From contig MFGN01000022.1 in the NCBI GenBank assembly GCA_001780285.1, positions 1 to 32,709 on the forward strand: a DNA stretch of 32,709 nucleotides, given 5' to 3'. Positions within the stretch are counted from its first letter, which is position 1, and each line of letters begins with the position of its first letter. The DNA is from Candidatus Falkowbacteria bacterium RIFOXYD12_FULL_34_57 (lineage in GTDB: Bacteria > Patescibacteriota > Patescibacteriia > Patescibacteriales > UBA12075). Below are positions 1-7,190 of the stretch, one piece after another. The position numbers were made by a program, and so were the translations under genes. Below the pieces are notes generated by a model. It had not been told where the DNA came from and searched no databases. It saw only the letters and a list, made by a program, of their open reading frames with translations.

Positions 1-14
1 TACATTCTGCCAAA

Positions 15-96
15 ACCATTGCAATATTTATATTTAAACCCCATTTGCATACTTATTGTCCTGCTTCGCAGTCCAATATGTATCTGAACTTATACA
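15..96. repeat. Left arm of 82-bp terminal inverted repeat
   Basis: Positions 15-96 are a perfect reverse complement of 32628-32709, the last bases of the window. The match breaks at 97. Inside the arm is a small hairpin, CTGC-TTC-GCAG. Read outward, both copies contain the short frame SSDTYWTAKQDNKYANGV followed by a stop, which could be the tail of a gene but is too short to assign. Because the arms lie at the window ends, the repeat may simply be where an assembly broke at a dispersed repeat. It could also flank an invertible or mobile segment. Confidence 0.95.
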
Positions 97-311
97 TACA
101 ACGCAAAAAAATAATCCGAAGCTATAAACCTTGTTTTTCCTGTAAAAACTTCATACTTTATCCACAGCCCTGACTATAAAAAAGTGTACTGATTGTGGTT
201 AAATTCTTTATAATTTTTTAATTTGACTAATATTAATTTAAATTTTATAAAAACTATCCCCTAAAAAGTTATCCCTAGCCTGTGAACAGTGTTTTAAAAA
301 ACTTAAAAATA

Positions 312-320
312 TGTTATAAT
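312..320 (+). promoter_or_regulatory. Candidate extended -10 promoter of the 350-aa protein gene
   Basis: TGTTATAAT at 312-320 is a consensus -10 box (TATAAT, 315-320) with an upstream TGn extension. No good -35 box lies at 16-18 bp spacing. If used, transcription starts near 327 and leaves a leader of about 275 nt before the gene at 603. Confidence 0.45.
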
Positions 321-326
321 ATTTAT

Positions 327-602
327 ATAAGGATCAATATTTCTTTTTGGTAAATATTAAAATTAGAGTCTTTAATATTTAGCCCGCAACGAAAGAGATA
401 AAAAGGTCGATTGGTCATATCAAAAAGAGTTTTTTCTCTAAAAACCCTTTAACTTTTTCCTCTTGATTTCAAAAACCAAGGGGTCATAAAAAAGTAAGCT
501 TATTTTTTTATAGTCTATAAATTTTAATTTAAAAGACTATTTTTCTAAAAATTTAAATAAAATTTAGTTAACTATCTTATTAGTTGGTTAAATTTTATCC
601 CC
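327..602 (+). other. Long structured 5' leader before the 350-aa protein gene; no gene seen
   Basis: No supportable ORF is present. The stretch has a perfect 11-bp stem (TAAATATTAAA at 351-361 with TTTAATATTTA at 371-381). It also has a small AGAG/CTCT hairpin at about 425-438 whose CTCT half could instead pair with AAAGAGA near 391, and a self-complementary A-run/TAAGCTTA/T-run at about 488-510 that resembles a weak terminator. A competing-hairpin leader (attenuator or riboswitch-like) is possible. I do not recognise a known riboswitch class. Confidence 0.35.
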
Positions 603-1655
603 ATGCACATGAAAAAACAAAGAAAGTTTTTGCTTGTTGTTGTATTGATTTTTTCACTACTTGTAATGCATAGTGGAAATCATTTAGTTATAGCGGGAGG
701 TTTTAATAGTGCTAGTGATTTAATCAGCGACTCCGATCTCGGTGCTTTGTCTAATCACACTTTCACATTAAATCTTTCTACCGGCATCGGTGCTAGTGCT
801 TGGCTGCGTGTTAATTTTAACAATAATTTTAACGGCGTAGTAGATGGCGATGTTGTGTGCCCAAGCGGCGGCACAGCATCAACAACAGATAACGGAGCTG
901 TGACCATTGTTGATTGTACCGGCGTGGCTCTGCCCGCAGGATCAAACTTAACACTAACAGTAGCCACCACCACCAACCCTTCAATTGCCGACAGTTATGC
1001 TATTGACATACAAACACTTGCAACAACTACAAAAGCAGAGATTGACAGTGCACAGGTTCGGGTTTATATCTTAAATGATGTAGATGTTACCGCCACTGTT
1101 CAGGCTACCTTAACTTTTACAGTTAATGCTACTACTTCTGGTGCTATTATCAATGGCGAAACAACAAATATAAACACTTCTTCAACCACCATTGCTTTTG
1201 GTAATATTCTATCCGGCACCAAATATACTGCCGGCCAAACACTAGAAGTAAGCACTAATGCATCTGATGGTTTTGCTGTAACTGTTGAACAAACACAAAA
1301 TCTACAAACCCAAAGTGGAAGCGACATAGATCCTCTATGGGGCGCTACCTCAACCGCTACAGCTTGGGCTGCTCCAACATCACCAGACCTTAACGAAGAA
1401 AGAACCTGGGGCCATATTGGTATAACCGGTACTGATATATCTGGAGTTGGCGCAAACCAATATAGGTCATTAGATAGCGTCAGTGTTAATTCTCCAGTTG
1501 AGTCGCTAACTGTGATGTCTCATAATAATCCCGCAGATGGAGCTACGGAGGGAATAGGTAGAGTCCATGTTGCCTACTCTGTTCAAATCTCAGATGTTCA
1601 GGAAGCAGGAGACTACTCCACAACACTTACCTATATCTGTACGCCAACATACTAA
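603..1655 (+). CDS. Secreted 350-aa surface protein with shared C-terminal module
   Basis: This is a predicted exported protein of unknown function. Residues 1-31 form a signal peptide with a KKQRK n-region and hydrophobic core, likely cleaved after LVIA. The mature protein is Ser/Thr/Asn-rich and beta-like. Its N-terminal part (motif ISDSDLGAL, then VRVYILNDV near residue 155) matches the 368-aa protein at 4671-5777. Its last ~170 residues match both that protein and the end of the 4841-aa protein: FG..L.G, L.VSTNASDGF.VTVEQ, and the terminal QEAGDYSTTLTYICTPTY. There is no LPXTG or other known sorting signal. The start could be Met1 or Met3 (ATG CAC ATG), and no ribosome site precedes either. 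The gene converges on the 892-aa gene and ends in a clear hairpin terminator. Confidence 0.85.
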   Translation: MHMKKQRKFLLVVVLIFSLLVMHSGNHLVIAGGFNSASDLISDSDLGALSNHTFTLNLSTGIGASAWLRVNFNNNFNGVVDGDVVCPSGGTASTTDNGAVTIVDCTGVALPAGSNLTLTVATTTNPSIADSYAIDIQTLATTTKAEIDSAQVRVYILNDVDVTATVQATLTFTVNATTSGAIINGETTNINTSSTTIAFGNILSGTKYTAGQTLEVSTNASDGFAVTVEQTQNLQTQSGSDIDPLWGATSTATAWAAPTSPDLNEERTWGHIGITGTDISGVGANQYRSLDSVSVNSPVESLTVMSHNNPADGATEGIGRVHVAYSVQISDVQEAGDYSTTLTYICTPTY

Positions 1656-1677
1656 ACAAGAACTTACAGTTTAGAAT

Positions 1678-1712
1678 AAAAAAGATACCAGCATAAAACG
1701 GGTATCTTTTTT
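1678..1712 (+). terminator. Bidirectional intrinsic terminator between convergent genes
   Basis: GATACC (1684-1689) pairs with GGTATC (1701-1706), flanked by six A on the left and six T on the right. It therefore works as an intrinsic terminator in both directions. It lies 22 bp after the 350-aa gene and can also end transcripts of the 892-aa gene coming from the other strand. Confidence 0.85.
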
Positions 1713-1721
1713 ATTATACCT

Positions 1722-1760
1722 TCTTCCTCTCCCCACGAAGGAGGGGGTGGGGTGGAGGTC
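1722..1760. repeat. GC-rich palindromic repeat after the 892-aa gene
   Basis: CCTC-t-CCCCAC (1726-1736) pairs with GTGGGG-tg-GAGG (1747-1758) around a purine-rich loop. This G/C-rich block stands out in AT-rich DNA and resembles the short dispersed repeats rich in CTCCCC/GGGGTGG seen in many bacterial spacers. It sits immediately next to the stop codon at 1764. Confidence 0.55.
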
Positions 1761-1763
1761 TTT

Positions 1764-4442
1764 TTATATCAATGTTTCTAATAATCCAATAACCTCAATA
1801 ATCAAAGGATATATTTTCCTCTGACTGACGCAATCACGAATCCAATCATTGTTGTCCGGCTCTCCAATTTCTGTACAACCGTTAGTTTTTTTCAAAATAT
1901 CATTTTGCAGATGATCTAATGCTTCCCAATACAACCCATCATCAATCTTAGCTAATACGCTATTAATCTTATTAGTTAAAGCATTTTGCATATCTTTATT
2001 CTTAAGTACGCTCAAATCCAACTCATTTATTTCTATAATAATTTCCTGTAAAGTATCAGTAACGGCATCCTGATAACTAATAGCTACTACTGTAACATTA
2101 CTTGGTTCACTATCTGTAAAACCATCATTTACAGTTAAACTAATAATATATTGTCCGCTCATATCAGCTACAAAACTAGTTTGTATATATGTTGACTCAT
2201 TGATTTCTGCTAAACTACTATCCGACTTACTAATTATACCCCATGAATATGTAAGCGAATCTAAATTAGCATCTAAACTTCCACTACCATCTAAATATAC
2301 AATATCACCCTCTAATACTGATTGATTTACTCCGGCATTAGCAACAGGAACAACATTCTCAAAAGTAATTATTACTTGATCAGGATTACCAGTAGACCAT
2401 GTATCACTGGTTGTCAATTCTATTATATACTCACCCTGAATATCAGCTGTAAACGTAGGATTAACAGCGGTAACATCCGATAATACAGCCATACTACCGA
2501 CCGGCTTATTCACAAAAGTCCATAAATAATTAATATTGTCCCCTTCTTCATCATAACTTTGGCTACCGTCTAATTGTATTAACGCTCCTATTTGAATTAC
2601 AGATTGATCTTCTCCGGCATCAGCAATGGGCGGAGTATTAAAAGTACTAACTAAAACTTCGTCATAATCACTGACTAATCCTAAACTATCTGTAACTGTT
2701 AAGCGAACAACATAATCCCCTGGCAAATCAGCAATAAATGTGGGACTAACTGTATTCTCACCAAATAATACTGCTGTGCTGTCTATGGGTCTAGAAACAA
2801 TATCCCAACTATAACTTAAAGGATAATTCTCATCCGGGTCAGAACTACCGCCCCCATCCAATATTACTAAATCACCACGAACAACAAACTGGTCCATACC
2901 AGCATTAGCCAACGGAGAACTATTAGATAAAATAGCTTTATATATTACTGAATCTGTTCCACCATAGTTCAAAGCCATAACATATGTTTCATTATTAATA
3001 ATAAAACTCCTAAAGCCAAAAGCTCCATTTGTAGGAATAGCCTGAATTTCCATAAAAGCACTACCATCCCATTTAAAAATATAGGAATTTATTTCCATAG
3101 TATTCCAATCTCTAAAATTAGCAATTGCAAGATATGTTTCTCCATTGATTTTAAAACTTTCGCAACCATAATTATATATTAATTCTCCTTGATGTTCTAG
3201 ACTAGAAATATATTGAAATTCCTCTAATGTTTCTCCATTCCATTTATAAACTACCGGATCAGCATTATAGTGAGAATTTGCAACAACTAAATATTGTTCC
3301 CCATCAATTTCGAAACTATCCCATTCTCGAGCTCTACTAGTAATTATAGACTGAAATTCTTCAAAATTTATACCATTCCACTTATATATTTTAGAATAAT
3401 ATAAAACATTTACATCACTACCATTTTCGGCACCAACAATATAAGTTTCTCCATCAATCTGAAAGCTCTCCCAATCATAAACTTCTTTAATTGAAATAAA
3501 CTGAAATTCTTCAAAATTTGTGCCATTCCATTTATATATTACTGAATCAACTCCACCAACAATGGCGATTGCAAGATAAGTTTCTTCATTAATTTTAAAA
3601 GACTCACAACTATATACATTATTTAAATAAGGAATATTTTGAATTTCATTAAAAAATAAATTTTCCCATTGGTATATTTTTATGTTCTTAGTAGCAAAAT
3701 TTACTACCGCTAAATACTTATCTCCATTTATCTCAAAATATTCAGCTTCAGGAAAACCATTTGTGGGAATATTTTGGTAAAATTCTAAAATATCTTCATG
3801 CTCTACAGGGGGGGGTGGTGGCCAATTTTCATCTGTATAAACAATCATCTTAAGATCTCGATCAATAAAGCTTTGAAAAACCCCTGTACTATGGTAAAGA
3901 TACACATTACCATCTAGTGGGTTATCTAAATTAAAATAAGCTTCAAAAGGTTTAAATATAAGATCATTTTGATCTCGTCCAATAAAATGCAAATAATATT
4001 TTTCTCCTTCGTTAACAGGAAAAGGTTTATCAAGCATTATAGTTGTACCCCACTTAACATTATCAACTACTTTACACACTAAAGTATCACCACCAGAATA
4101 ATTACCTTCTTTGTGTTCTAAGGTTATACAAAATTTTATTTTATTTGGGGCTCCATAATCACGATTATGAATCCATGCTCCATTAATATTAGTAACCCCA
4201 CTAGGAACAGTTACTTCTTGTTCAACATGATTTAAATTTCCATAAAAAACATCGTTTCCTATATCAGTATCCATGATAGGAGTAGTAGCTAAAACGGCAT
4301 TACTAAATATAAATATTCCCAAGACAATAAACGTAAAAATACCCAATACTCCTATTATTTTACTTTTTAACCAATTATCATTTTCTTCCCTATCCCGCCT
4401 GAGATGGGTAAATTTTTTAAATTTTGTTGTTTTATGTTCCAT
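1764..4442 (-). CDS. Anchored surface protein: EAR repeats, three PKD-like domains, FIMAH-like tail
   Basis: This 892-aa protein is exported or membrane-anchored, with a charged n-region and a hydrophobic segment at about residues 25-52 (…NAVLA). Residues ~55-205 look like a jelly-roll or binding module, followed by a PPPPP linker. Residues ~218-510 hold six EAR/EPTP-type repeats, each with the pattern FxEFQ.I…..eSF.I.GE.YL..AN…..s.iYKWNG. EAR repeats usually build a beta-propeller used in recognition. Residues ~515-775 are three PKD/K319L-like domains (PLANAGMDQ, PIADAGEDQ, PVANAGVNQ, each with LDGSGS and Y.W). The end (~785-892, NALTNKINSVLAKID…GC…NDWI.DC) resembles the helical FIMAH-type C-terminal domain. 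Adhesion or ligand binding is inferred. No ribosome site is seen, and a promoter lies just upstream. Confidence 0.88.
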   Translation of the reverse strand: MEHKTTKFKKFTHLRRDREENDNWLKSKIIGVLGIFTFIVLGIFIFSNAVLATTPIMDTDIGNDVFYGNLNHVEQEVTVPSGVTNINGAWIHNRDYGAPNKIKFCITLEHKEGNYSGGDTLVCKVVDNVKWGTTIMLDKPFPVNEGEKYYLHFIGRDQNDLIFKPFEAYFNLDNPLDGNVYLYHSTGVFQSFIDRDLKMIVYTDENWPPPPPVEHEDILEFYQNIPTNGFPEAEYFEINGDKYLAVVNFATKNIKIYQWENLFFNEIQNIPYLNNVYSCESFKINEETYLAIAIVGGVDSVIYKWNGTNFEEFQFISIKEVYDWESFQIDGETYIVGAENGSDVNVLYYSKIYKWNGINFEEFQSIITSRAREWDSFEIDGEQYLVVANSHYNADPVVYKWNGETLEEFQYISSLEHQGELIYNYGCESFKINGETYLAIANFRDWNTMEINSYIFKWDGSAFMEIQAIPTNGAFGFRSFIINNETYVMALNYGGTDSVIYKAILSNSSPLANAGMDQFVVRGDLVILDGGGSSDPDENYPLSYSWDIVSRPIDSTAVLFGENTVSPTFIADLPGDYVVRLTVTDSLGLVSDYDEVLVSTFNTPPIADAGEDQSVIQIGALIQLDGSQSYDEEGDNINYLWTFVNKPVGSMAVLSDVTAVNPTFTADIQGEYIIELTTSDTWSTGNPDQVIITFENVVPVANAGVNQSVLEGDIVYLDGSGSLDANLDSLTYSWGIISKSDSSLAEINESTYIQTSFVADMSGQYIISLTVNDGFTDSEPSNVTVVAISYQDAVTDTLQEIIIEINELDLSVLKNKDMQNALTNKINSVLAKIDDGLYWEALDHLQNDILKKTNGCTEIGEPDNNDWIRDCVSQRKIYPLIIEVIGLLETLI

Positions 4443-4467
4443 AATTTTTTTATTAATATTAATTTAA

Positions 4468-4495
4468 CTTATATAAGATTATTTTACCATATCAA
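4468..4495 (-). promoter_or_regulatory. Candidate promoter of the 892-aa gene
   Basis: On the minus strand TTGATA (4490-4495) and TATAAG (4468-4473) are separated by 16 bp. Transcription would start near 4461 and give a ~20-nt leader without a Shine-Dalgarno site. The rest of 4443-4617 is AT-rich spacer with nothing else recognisable. Confidence 0.45.
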
Positions 4496-4617
4496 ACATT
4501 AAGAAAAGATAAAAAAAATTATAAAGAAAATCTAAAATTTTTATAAATATTTCATAAAATAGCAAATTTATCTATTAATATTATAAAACTTACTAACTTT
4601 TTAATAATTTAAAAAAC

Positions 4618-4654
4618 AAAAAAGTCCTCTTTATAAAAAGAGGACTTTTTTTTT
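4618..4654 (-). terminator. Strong bidirectional intrinsic terminator after the 368-aa gene
   Basis: A perfect 15-bp stem (4618-4632 with 4637-4651, core AGTCCTCTTT/AAAGAGGACT) closes on a 4-nt loop. It has A-rich and T-rich flanks, so it can stop transcription in both directions. It lies 16 bp after the stop of the 368-aa gene. Confidence 0.9.
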
Positions 4655-4670
4655 ATTTTAGACTTTCAAC

Positions 4671-5777
4671 TTAGTAAATAGGAGTACAAATATAAGTTAT
4701 TTGGGTTTCATAGTCACCTGCTTCCTGCAAGCTTCCAATTTCTGCTCGATAAGCAATGGTTGTATAACCTATATTTGGAGTAGTACCAAGAGAAGGACCG
4801 GTGTGGTGCATTACGGGCATTGGGTTTGTATCACTTAAACCGACAAAATTTCCTGTAGAAAAATTATTATAACCGGTACCATAACTATGTAAATCAGCGT
4901 CATCAGATGTGAGACCCATATGACCATAGGTATGTTTTTGATCTAATAAATTAAGTGGGCTAGTCCAAGCAACTGCCGTAGTAGAACCCGTTCCATCGGG
5001 AGAATTATTAAAACTATTAATGGTGTCTAATCCGTCATTAGTTAATTCTGCGCTTTGTTCAACGGTAACAGTATAGCCATCAGACGCATTAGAAGTTACT
5101 GATAAATCTTGACAAATAGTTACCGGCACTCCAGCCGTTAAAGTGCCAAATGGGGTGGTAGATGCTGTAGTGCCAACCGGATTTTGACACACTATACCAT
5201 TGTTGAGTGTCGGGGTAGTAGTTCCGGTAACCGTAAAGGTTAAACTGGAACTAACTCTGGCAGTCATCCATACATCATCAAGTATGGCTACACGAACTTC
5301 TACGCGTTCTTCTAGTGTTCCCCCACTCGCGACCTCATCACTATATTTTTCAATGATAATAGCGTATGATGTTGCGGATCCCGGATTTGGGTTAGTAACT
5401 CCGGTAACTATTATCTGGGAAGAAGTAGCGCCGGTTACTTGTGCTGTTGCAATACATTCAATAATCTGCCCGGAAGTAGATGCTGCTCCAAAATATGATC
5501 CTCCATAACCACAAGTTTCAGATCCTCCGCCAACTCCGGTAAATCCGGCTGGGTATATAACTCTCCATACACCCCCACTAGCTGTTGTGCTTTGAGTGGT
5601 AAAATTAAAGGTATGGGTGGCAACAGCTCCCCGATCAGAATCGCTAATTGTGTCTTTAGCATTCGTCAAAGAGTCTACTGCGTTGACGATCGGCACAGAC
5701 GGTACTATGCCGTACATAATCACCATGGTAAAAACCAACATGGCGACTATGAATCTCTTTTGTTTTTTAGTTTTCAT
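4671..5777 (-). CDS. Secreted 368-aa surface protein, paralogue of the 350-aa protein
   Basis: This exported protein has unknown function. Residues 1-33 are a signal peptide (KTKKQKR n-region, hydrophobic core, VNA cleavage site). It parallels the 350-aa protein at 603-1655 along its length: KDTISDSDRGAV and HTFNF at the start, VRVAILDDV in the middle, then SLTFTV. Its last ~170 residues are the shared module (PFGTL, SVTSNASDGYTVTVEQ, terminal QEAGDYETQITYICTPIY). The gene starts 21 bp after the stop of the small MerR-type HTH gene, so the two are probably one transcript. No ribosome site precedes the ATG. Surface display is inferred from the signal peptide and the shared module. Confidence 0.87.
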   Translation of the reverse strand: MKTKKQKRFIVAMLVFTMVIMYGIVPSVPIVNAVDSLTNAKDTISDSDRGAVATHTFNFTTQSTTASGGVWRVIYPAGFTGVGGGSETCGYGGSYFGAASTSGQIIECIATAQVTGATSSQIIVTGVTNPNPGSATSYAIIIEKYSDEVASGGTLEERVEVRVAILDDVWMTARVSSSLTFTVTGTTTPTLNNGIVCQNPVGTTASTTPFGTLTAGVPVTICQDLSVTSNASDGYTVTVEQSAELTNDGLDTINSFNNSPDGTGSTTAVAWTSPLNLLDQKHTYGHMGLTSDDADLHSYGTGYNNFSTGNFVGLSDTNPMPVMHHTGPSLGTTPNIGYTTIAYRAEIGSLQEAGDYETQITYICTPIY

Positions 5778-5798
5778 AAATTTTATTTTTATTTTTAT

Positions 5799-6014
5799 TT
5801 AAATTTGAGATCTACTGGAAATATTTCGAAAATAATCAGTAGATAAAACTTGATTAATAATGTTCGTTATATCCCGCTTGCTGTAATATCTCCACCCACG
5901 GGAGTCTCTTTTCGCTTCGGGAATCAGACCTTCTTTTTCCCAGCGTATTAATGTAGTTTTATCTCTGTCTACTTTATCCAGTATATCCTTAATACGATAT
6001 TTTTTGTTTTGCAT
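5799..6014 (-). CDS. Small MerR-type HTH DNA-binding protein (71 aa)
   Basis: This is a likely transcription regulator. Residues ~6-50 form a MerR-type winged [13 protein letters not shown], then [17 protein letters not shown], then the wing [10 protein letters not shown]. The long dimerisation coiled coil and effector domain of full MerR proteins are absent, so it is close to a bare DNA-binding unit, as in excisionase-like proteins. It is the first gene of a two-gene unit with the 368-aa secreted protein and may control that unit. A palindrome with a -10-like centre lies upstream at 6281-6304. No Shine-Dalgarno site is seen before the ATG. An excisionase role is less likely because no integrase is present in the window. 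Confidence 0.85.
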   Translation of the reverse strand: MQNKKYRIKDILDKVDRDKTTLIRWEKEGLIPEAKRDSRGWRYYSKRDITNIINQVLSTDYFRNISSRSQI

Positions 6015-6016
6015 AT

Positions 6017-6059
6017 ATTTTTTGTTTTAATTTTCCAGCTAATTTTTTGTTTTAATTTT
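6017..6059. repeat. 18-bp direct repeat just upstream of the MerR-type gene
   Basis: ATTTTTTGTTTTAATTTT occurs at 6017-6034 and again at 6042-6059, start to start 25 bp. The first copy begins 3 bp from the start codon. Low complexity limits how much weight this deserves. Confidence 0.6.
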
Positions 6060-6172
6060 GGGCTGGTCCGCCTCGGGCAGATATTTTTGGGTCTATCGCC
6101 AAATACCCCCTTTAAGGTTATTCGCTTCGCGAACCCGCACTGCTCCGCCAGCTGACGGATGCGGGAACATAC
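6060..6172. repeat. GC-rich palindromic (REP-like) block
   Basis: The stretch is much richer in G/C than its surroundings and has nested hairpins. These include TTCGC-TTC-GCGAA (6121-6133), CCCGCA (6134-6139) pairing with TGCGGG (6160-6165) with an inner TCCG/CGGA, and GCC-TCG-GGC near 6070. No ORF or tRNA fits. It probably forms part of the leader of the MerR-type gene and resembles REP-like dispersed elements. Confidence 0.5.
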
Positions 6173-6280
6173 GAATTAAATTAATTATTAAACATGGTAT
6201 TGGGAGATAAACCCACCTCATATAAAGACAACTTTCTAAAAATCATCTTTTTTATGAAGTTTATTCGACCTTTAATTTAT

Positions 6281-6304
6281 GGTCTAAAATTATAAATTTA
6301 GACC
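6281..6304. promoter_or_regulatory. Candidate operator palindrome with -10-like centre
   Basis: GGTCTAAA (6281-6288) and TTTAGACC (6297-6304) are perfect inverted arms around 8 bp. On the minus strand TATAAT (6289-6294) lies in the centre, in the direction of the MerR-type gene. No good -35 lies at normal spacing. An inverted repeat enclosing a -10 box is a typical repressor or MerR-type site, so autoregulation is plausible. Confidence 0.4.
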
Positions 6305-6337
6305 TATTTTAAAGCATTTAAGTTGTCAAAAAACAAA

Positions 6338-6600
6338 AAACTTCTTCATTTTCTAAATGAAAAAGCTTTAAAATATGTTAAAATATAACAATCTATAAAA
6401 TATTTATGGTTTTTGTATTTTGCGAAATTCATTTTGTTTTGATTTTTGCTTGATGTTATTTACTAATTTTGGCTAAATAACAACATTTTTTTTGTTTGTA
6501 GCACTATAGCACTATAGCACTACTTATATTATATCTTAAATTTAAGAAAAAGTCAATCCATAAATATGTGGATAACCCCTATTTTTATTGAATTTTTTTA
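6338..6600. other. Spacer with hairpins, an octamer tandem repeat and a DnaA-box-like site
   Basis: No gene is seen. The spacer contains a hairpin at about 6345-6365 (TTCATTT/AAATGAA) and a 9-bp stem at 6454-6462 with 6474-6482 (TGTTATTTA/TAAATAACA). It also has three tandem octamers, GCACTATA, GCACTATA and GCACTACT, at 6501-6524. TGTGGATAA at 6567-6575 is a consensus DnaA box. Two other such 9-mers occur at 158-166 and 29872-29880. They are scattered, so no origin is claimed. Confidence 0.4.
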
Positions 6601-6694
6601 CTATTACTAGCAAATTTATTAATTAATCTATCTATTTTAAAAATAACTAATAATAGTTCAACTTCAAAATTCTTAAAACCAAGATAAGATGTGC

Positions 6695-6723
6695 TTGACA
6701 AAAAATAATCTTTATGATAATAT
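6695..6723 (+). promoter_or_regulatory. Promoter of the 113-aa gene
   Basis: A perfect -35 TTGACA (6695-6700) is followed at 17 bp by TAATAT (6718-6723), or at 15 bp by GATAAT (6716-6721). The Cys-rich gene at the other end of the window has the same TTGACA-N15-GATAAT arrangement. The leader is about 45 nt long. Confidence 0.7.
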
Positions 6724-6773
6724 GACGACAATAAAAATAAAACGCACCTAAAAAACAAAAAAAGGAGAAGGAA

Positions 6774-7115
6774 ATGATAGAAAAAGAAAAAAATTTTGAA
6801 ATCATATCCGTTGAGGGTGAATACATCTTTTTCCGCCTTAATGACAACAAAAATCAAATCCATGTATTCCATCGAGTCACAAAAAAAATAGCTATTATAC
6901 CCAAAACATCTTCATCCTTCCTATCCCGAATGTATATTCCTGAAACAAAATGGGAAGAAAACAACATTATCACAGAACAGGAAATACTGGAAGCAAAAAA
7001 TCTCTTTGATCAGGGATACAGCCGAGGACTCCAAGAGGGTTATCAACAAAATCAAGCTTTTCCCAAAGACAAAAATGAACTTGCCGGCTTCCTCAAGGGA
7101 CGCCTGAGACAATAA
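6774..7115 (+). CDS. Hypothetical 113-aa cytoplasmic protein
   Basis: I do not recognise this family. There is no signal peptide or membrane segment, so it should be cytoplasmic. Residues ~1-50 look beta-rich (FEIISVEGEYIFFRL, IHVFHRVTKKIAII). Residues ~65-113 look helical and charged (ITEQEILEAKNLFDQGYSRGLQEGYQQN…FLKGRLRQ). The start is well supported: AAAGGAGAAGGA lies just ahead of the ATG, one of the best ribosome sites in the window, and a consensus promoter sits upstream. A terminator follows directly, so this is a single-gene unit facing the end of the giant gene. The strong expression signals differ from the surface-protein genes around it. Confidence 0.8.
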   Translation: MIEKEKNFEIISVEGEYIFFRLNDNKNQIHVFHRVTKKIAIIPKTSSSFLSRMYIPETKWEENNIITEQEILEAKNLFDQGYSRGLQEGYQQNQAFPKDKNELAGFLKGRLRQ

Positions 7116-7125
7116 CAAAAAACTT

Positions 7126-7157
7126 AAAAACCATCCAAAAAGGATGGTCTTTTTTTC
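7126..7157 (+). terminator. Intrinsic terminator shared by the 113-aa and 4841-aa genes
   Basis: ACCATCC (7130-7136) pairs with GGATGGT (7142-7148) around five A, followed by CTTTTTTT. On the minus strand the same stem is followed by TTTTTAAG, so it can also end the 4841-aa gene, whose stop codon is at 7191. Confidence 0.85.
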
Positions 7158-7190
7158 TATAGACTTTATTCTCAAAATCAACAAAAGGGA

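Noticed and set aside
6120-6172. tRNA-like GC-rich fold
   Set aside because: No cloverleaf, no T-loop consensus and no anticodon arm; it fits a REP-like palindrome better.
6501-6524. CRISPR array
   Set aside because: The repeats are 8 bp with no spacers; no cas genes in the window.
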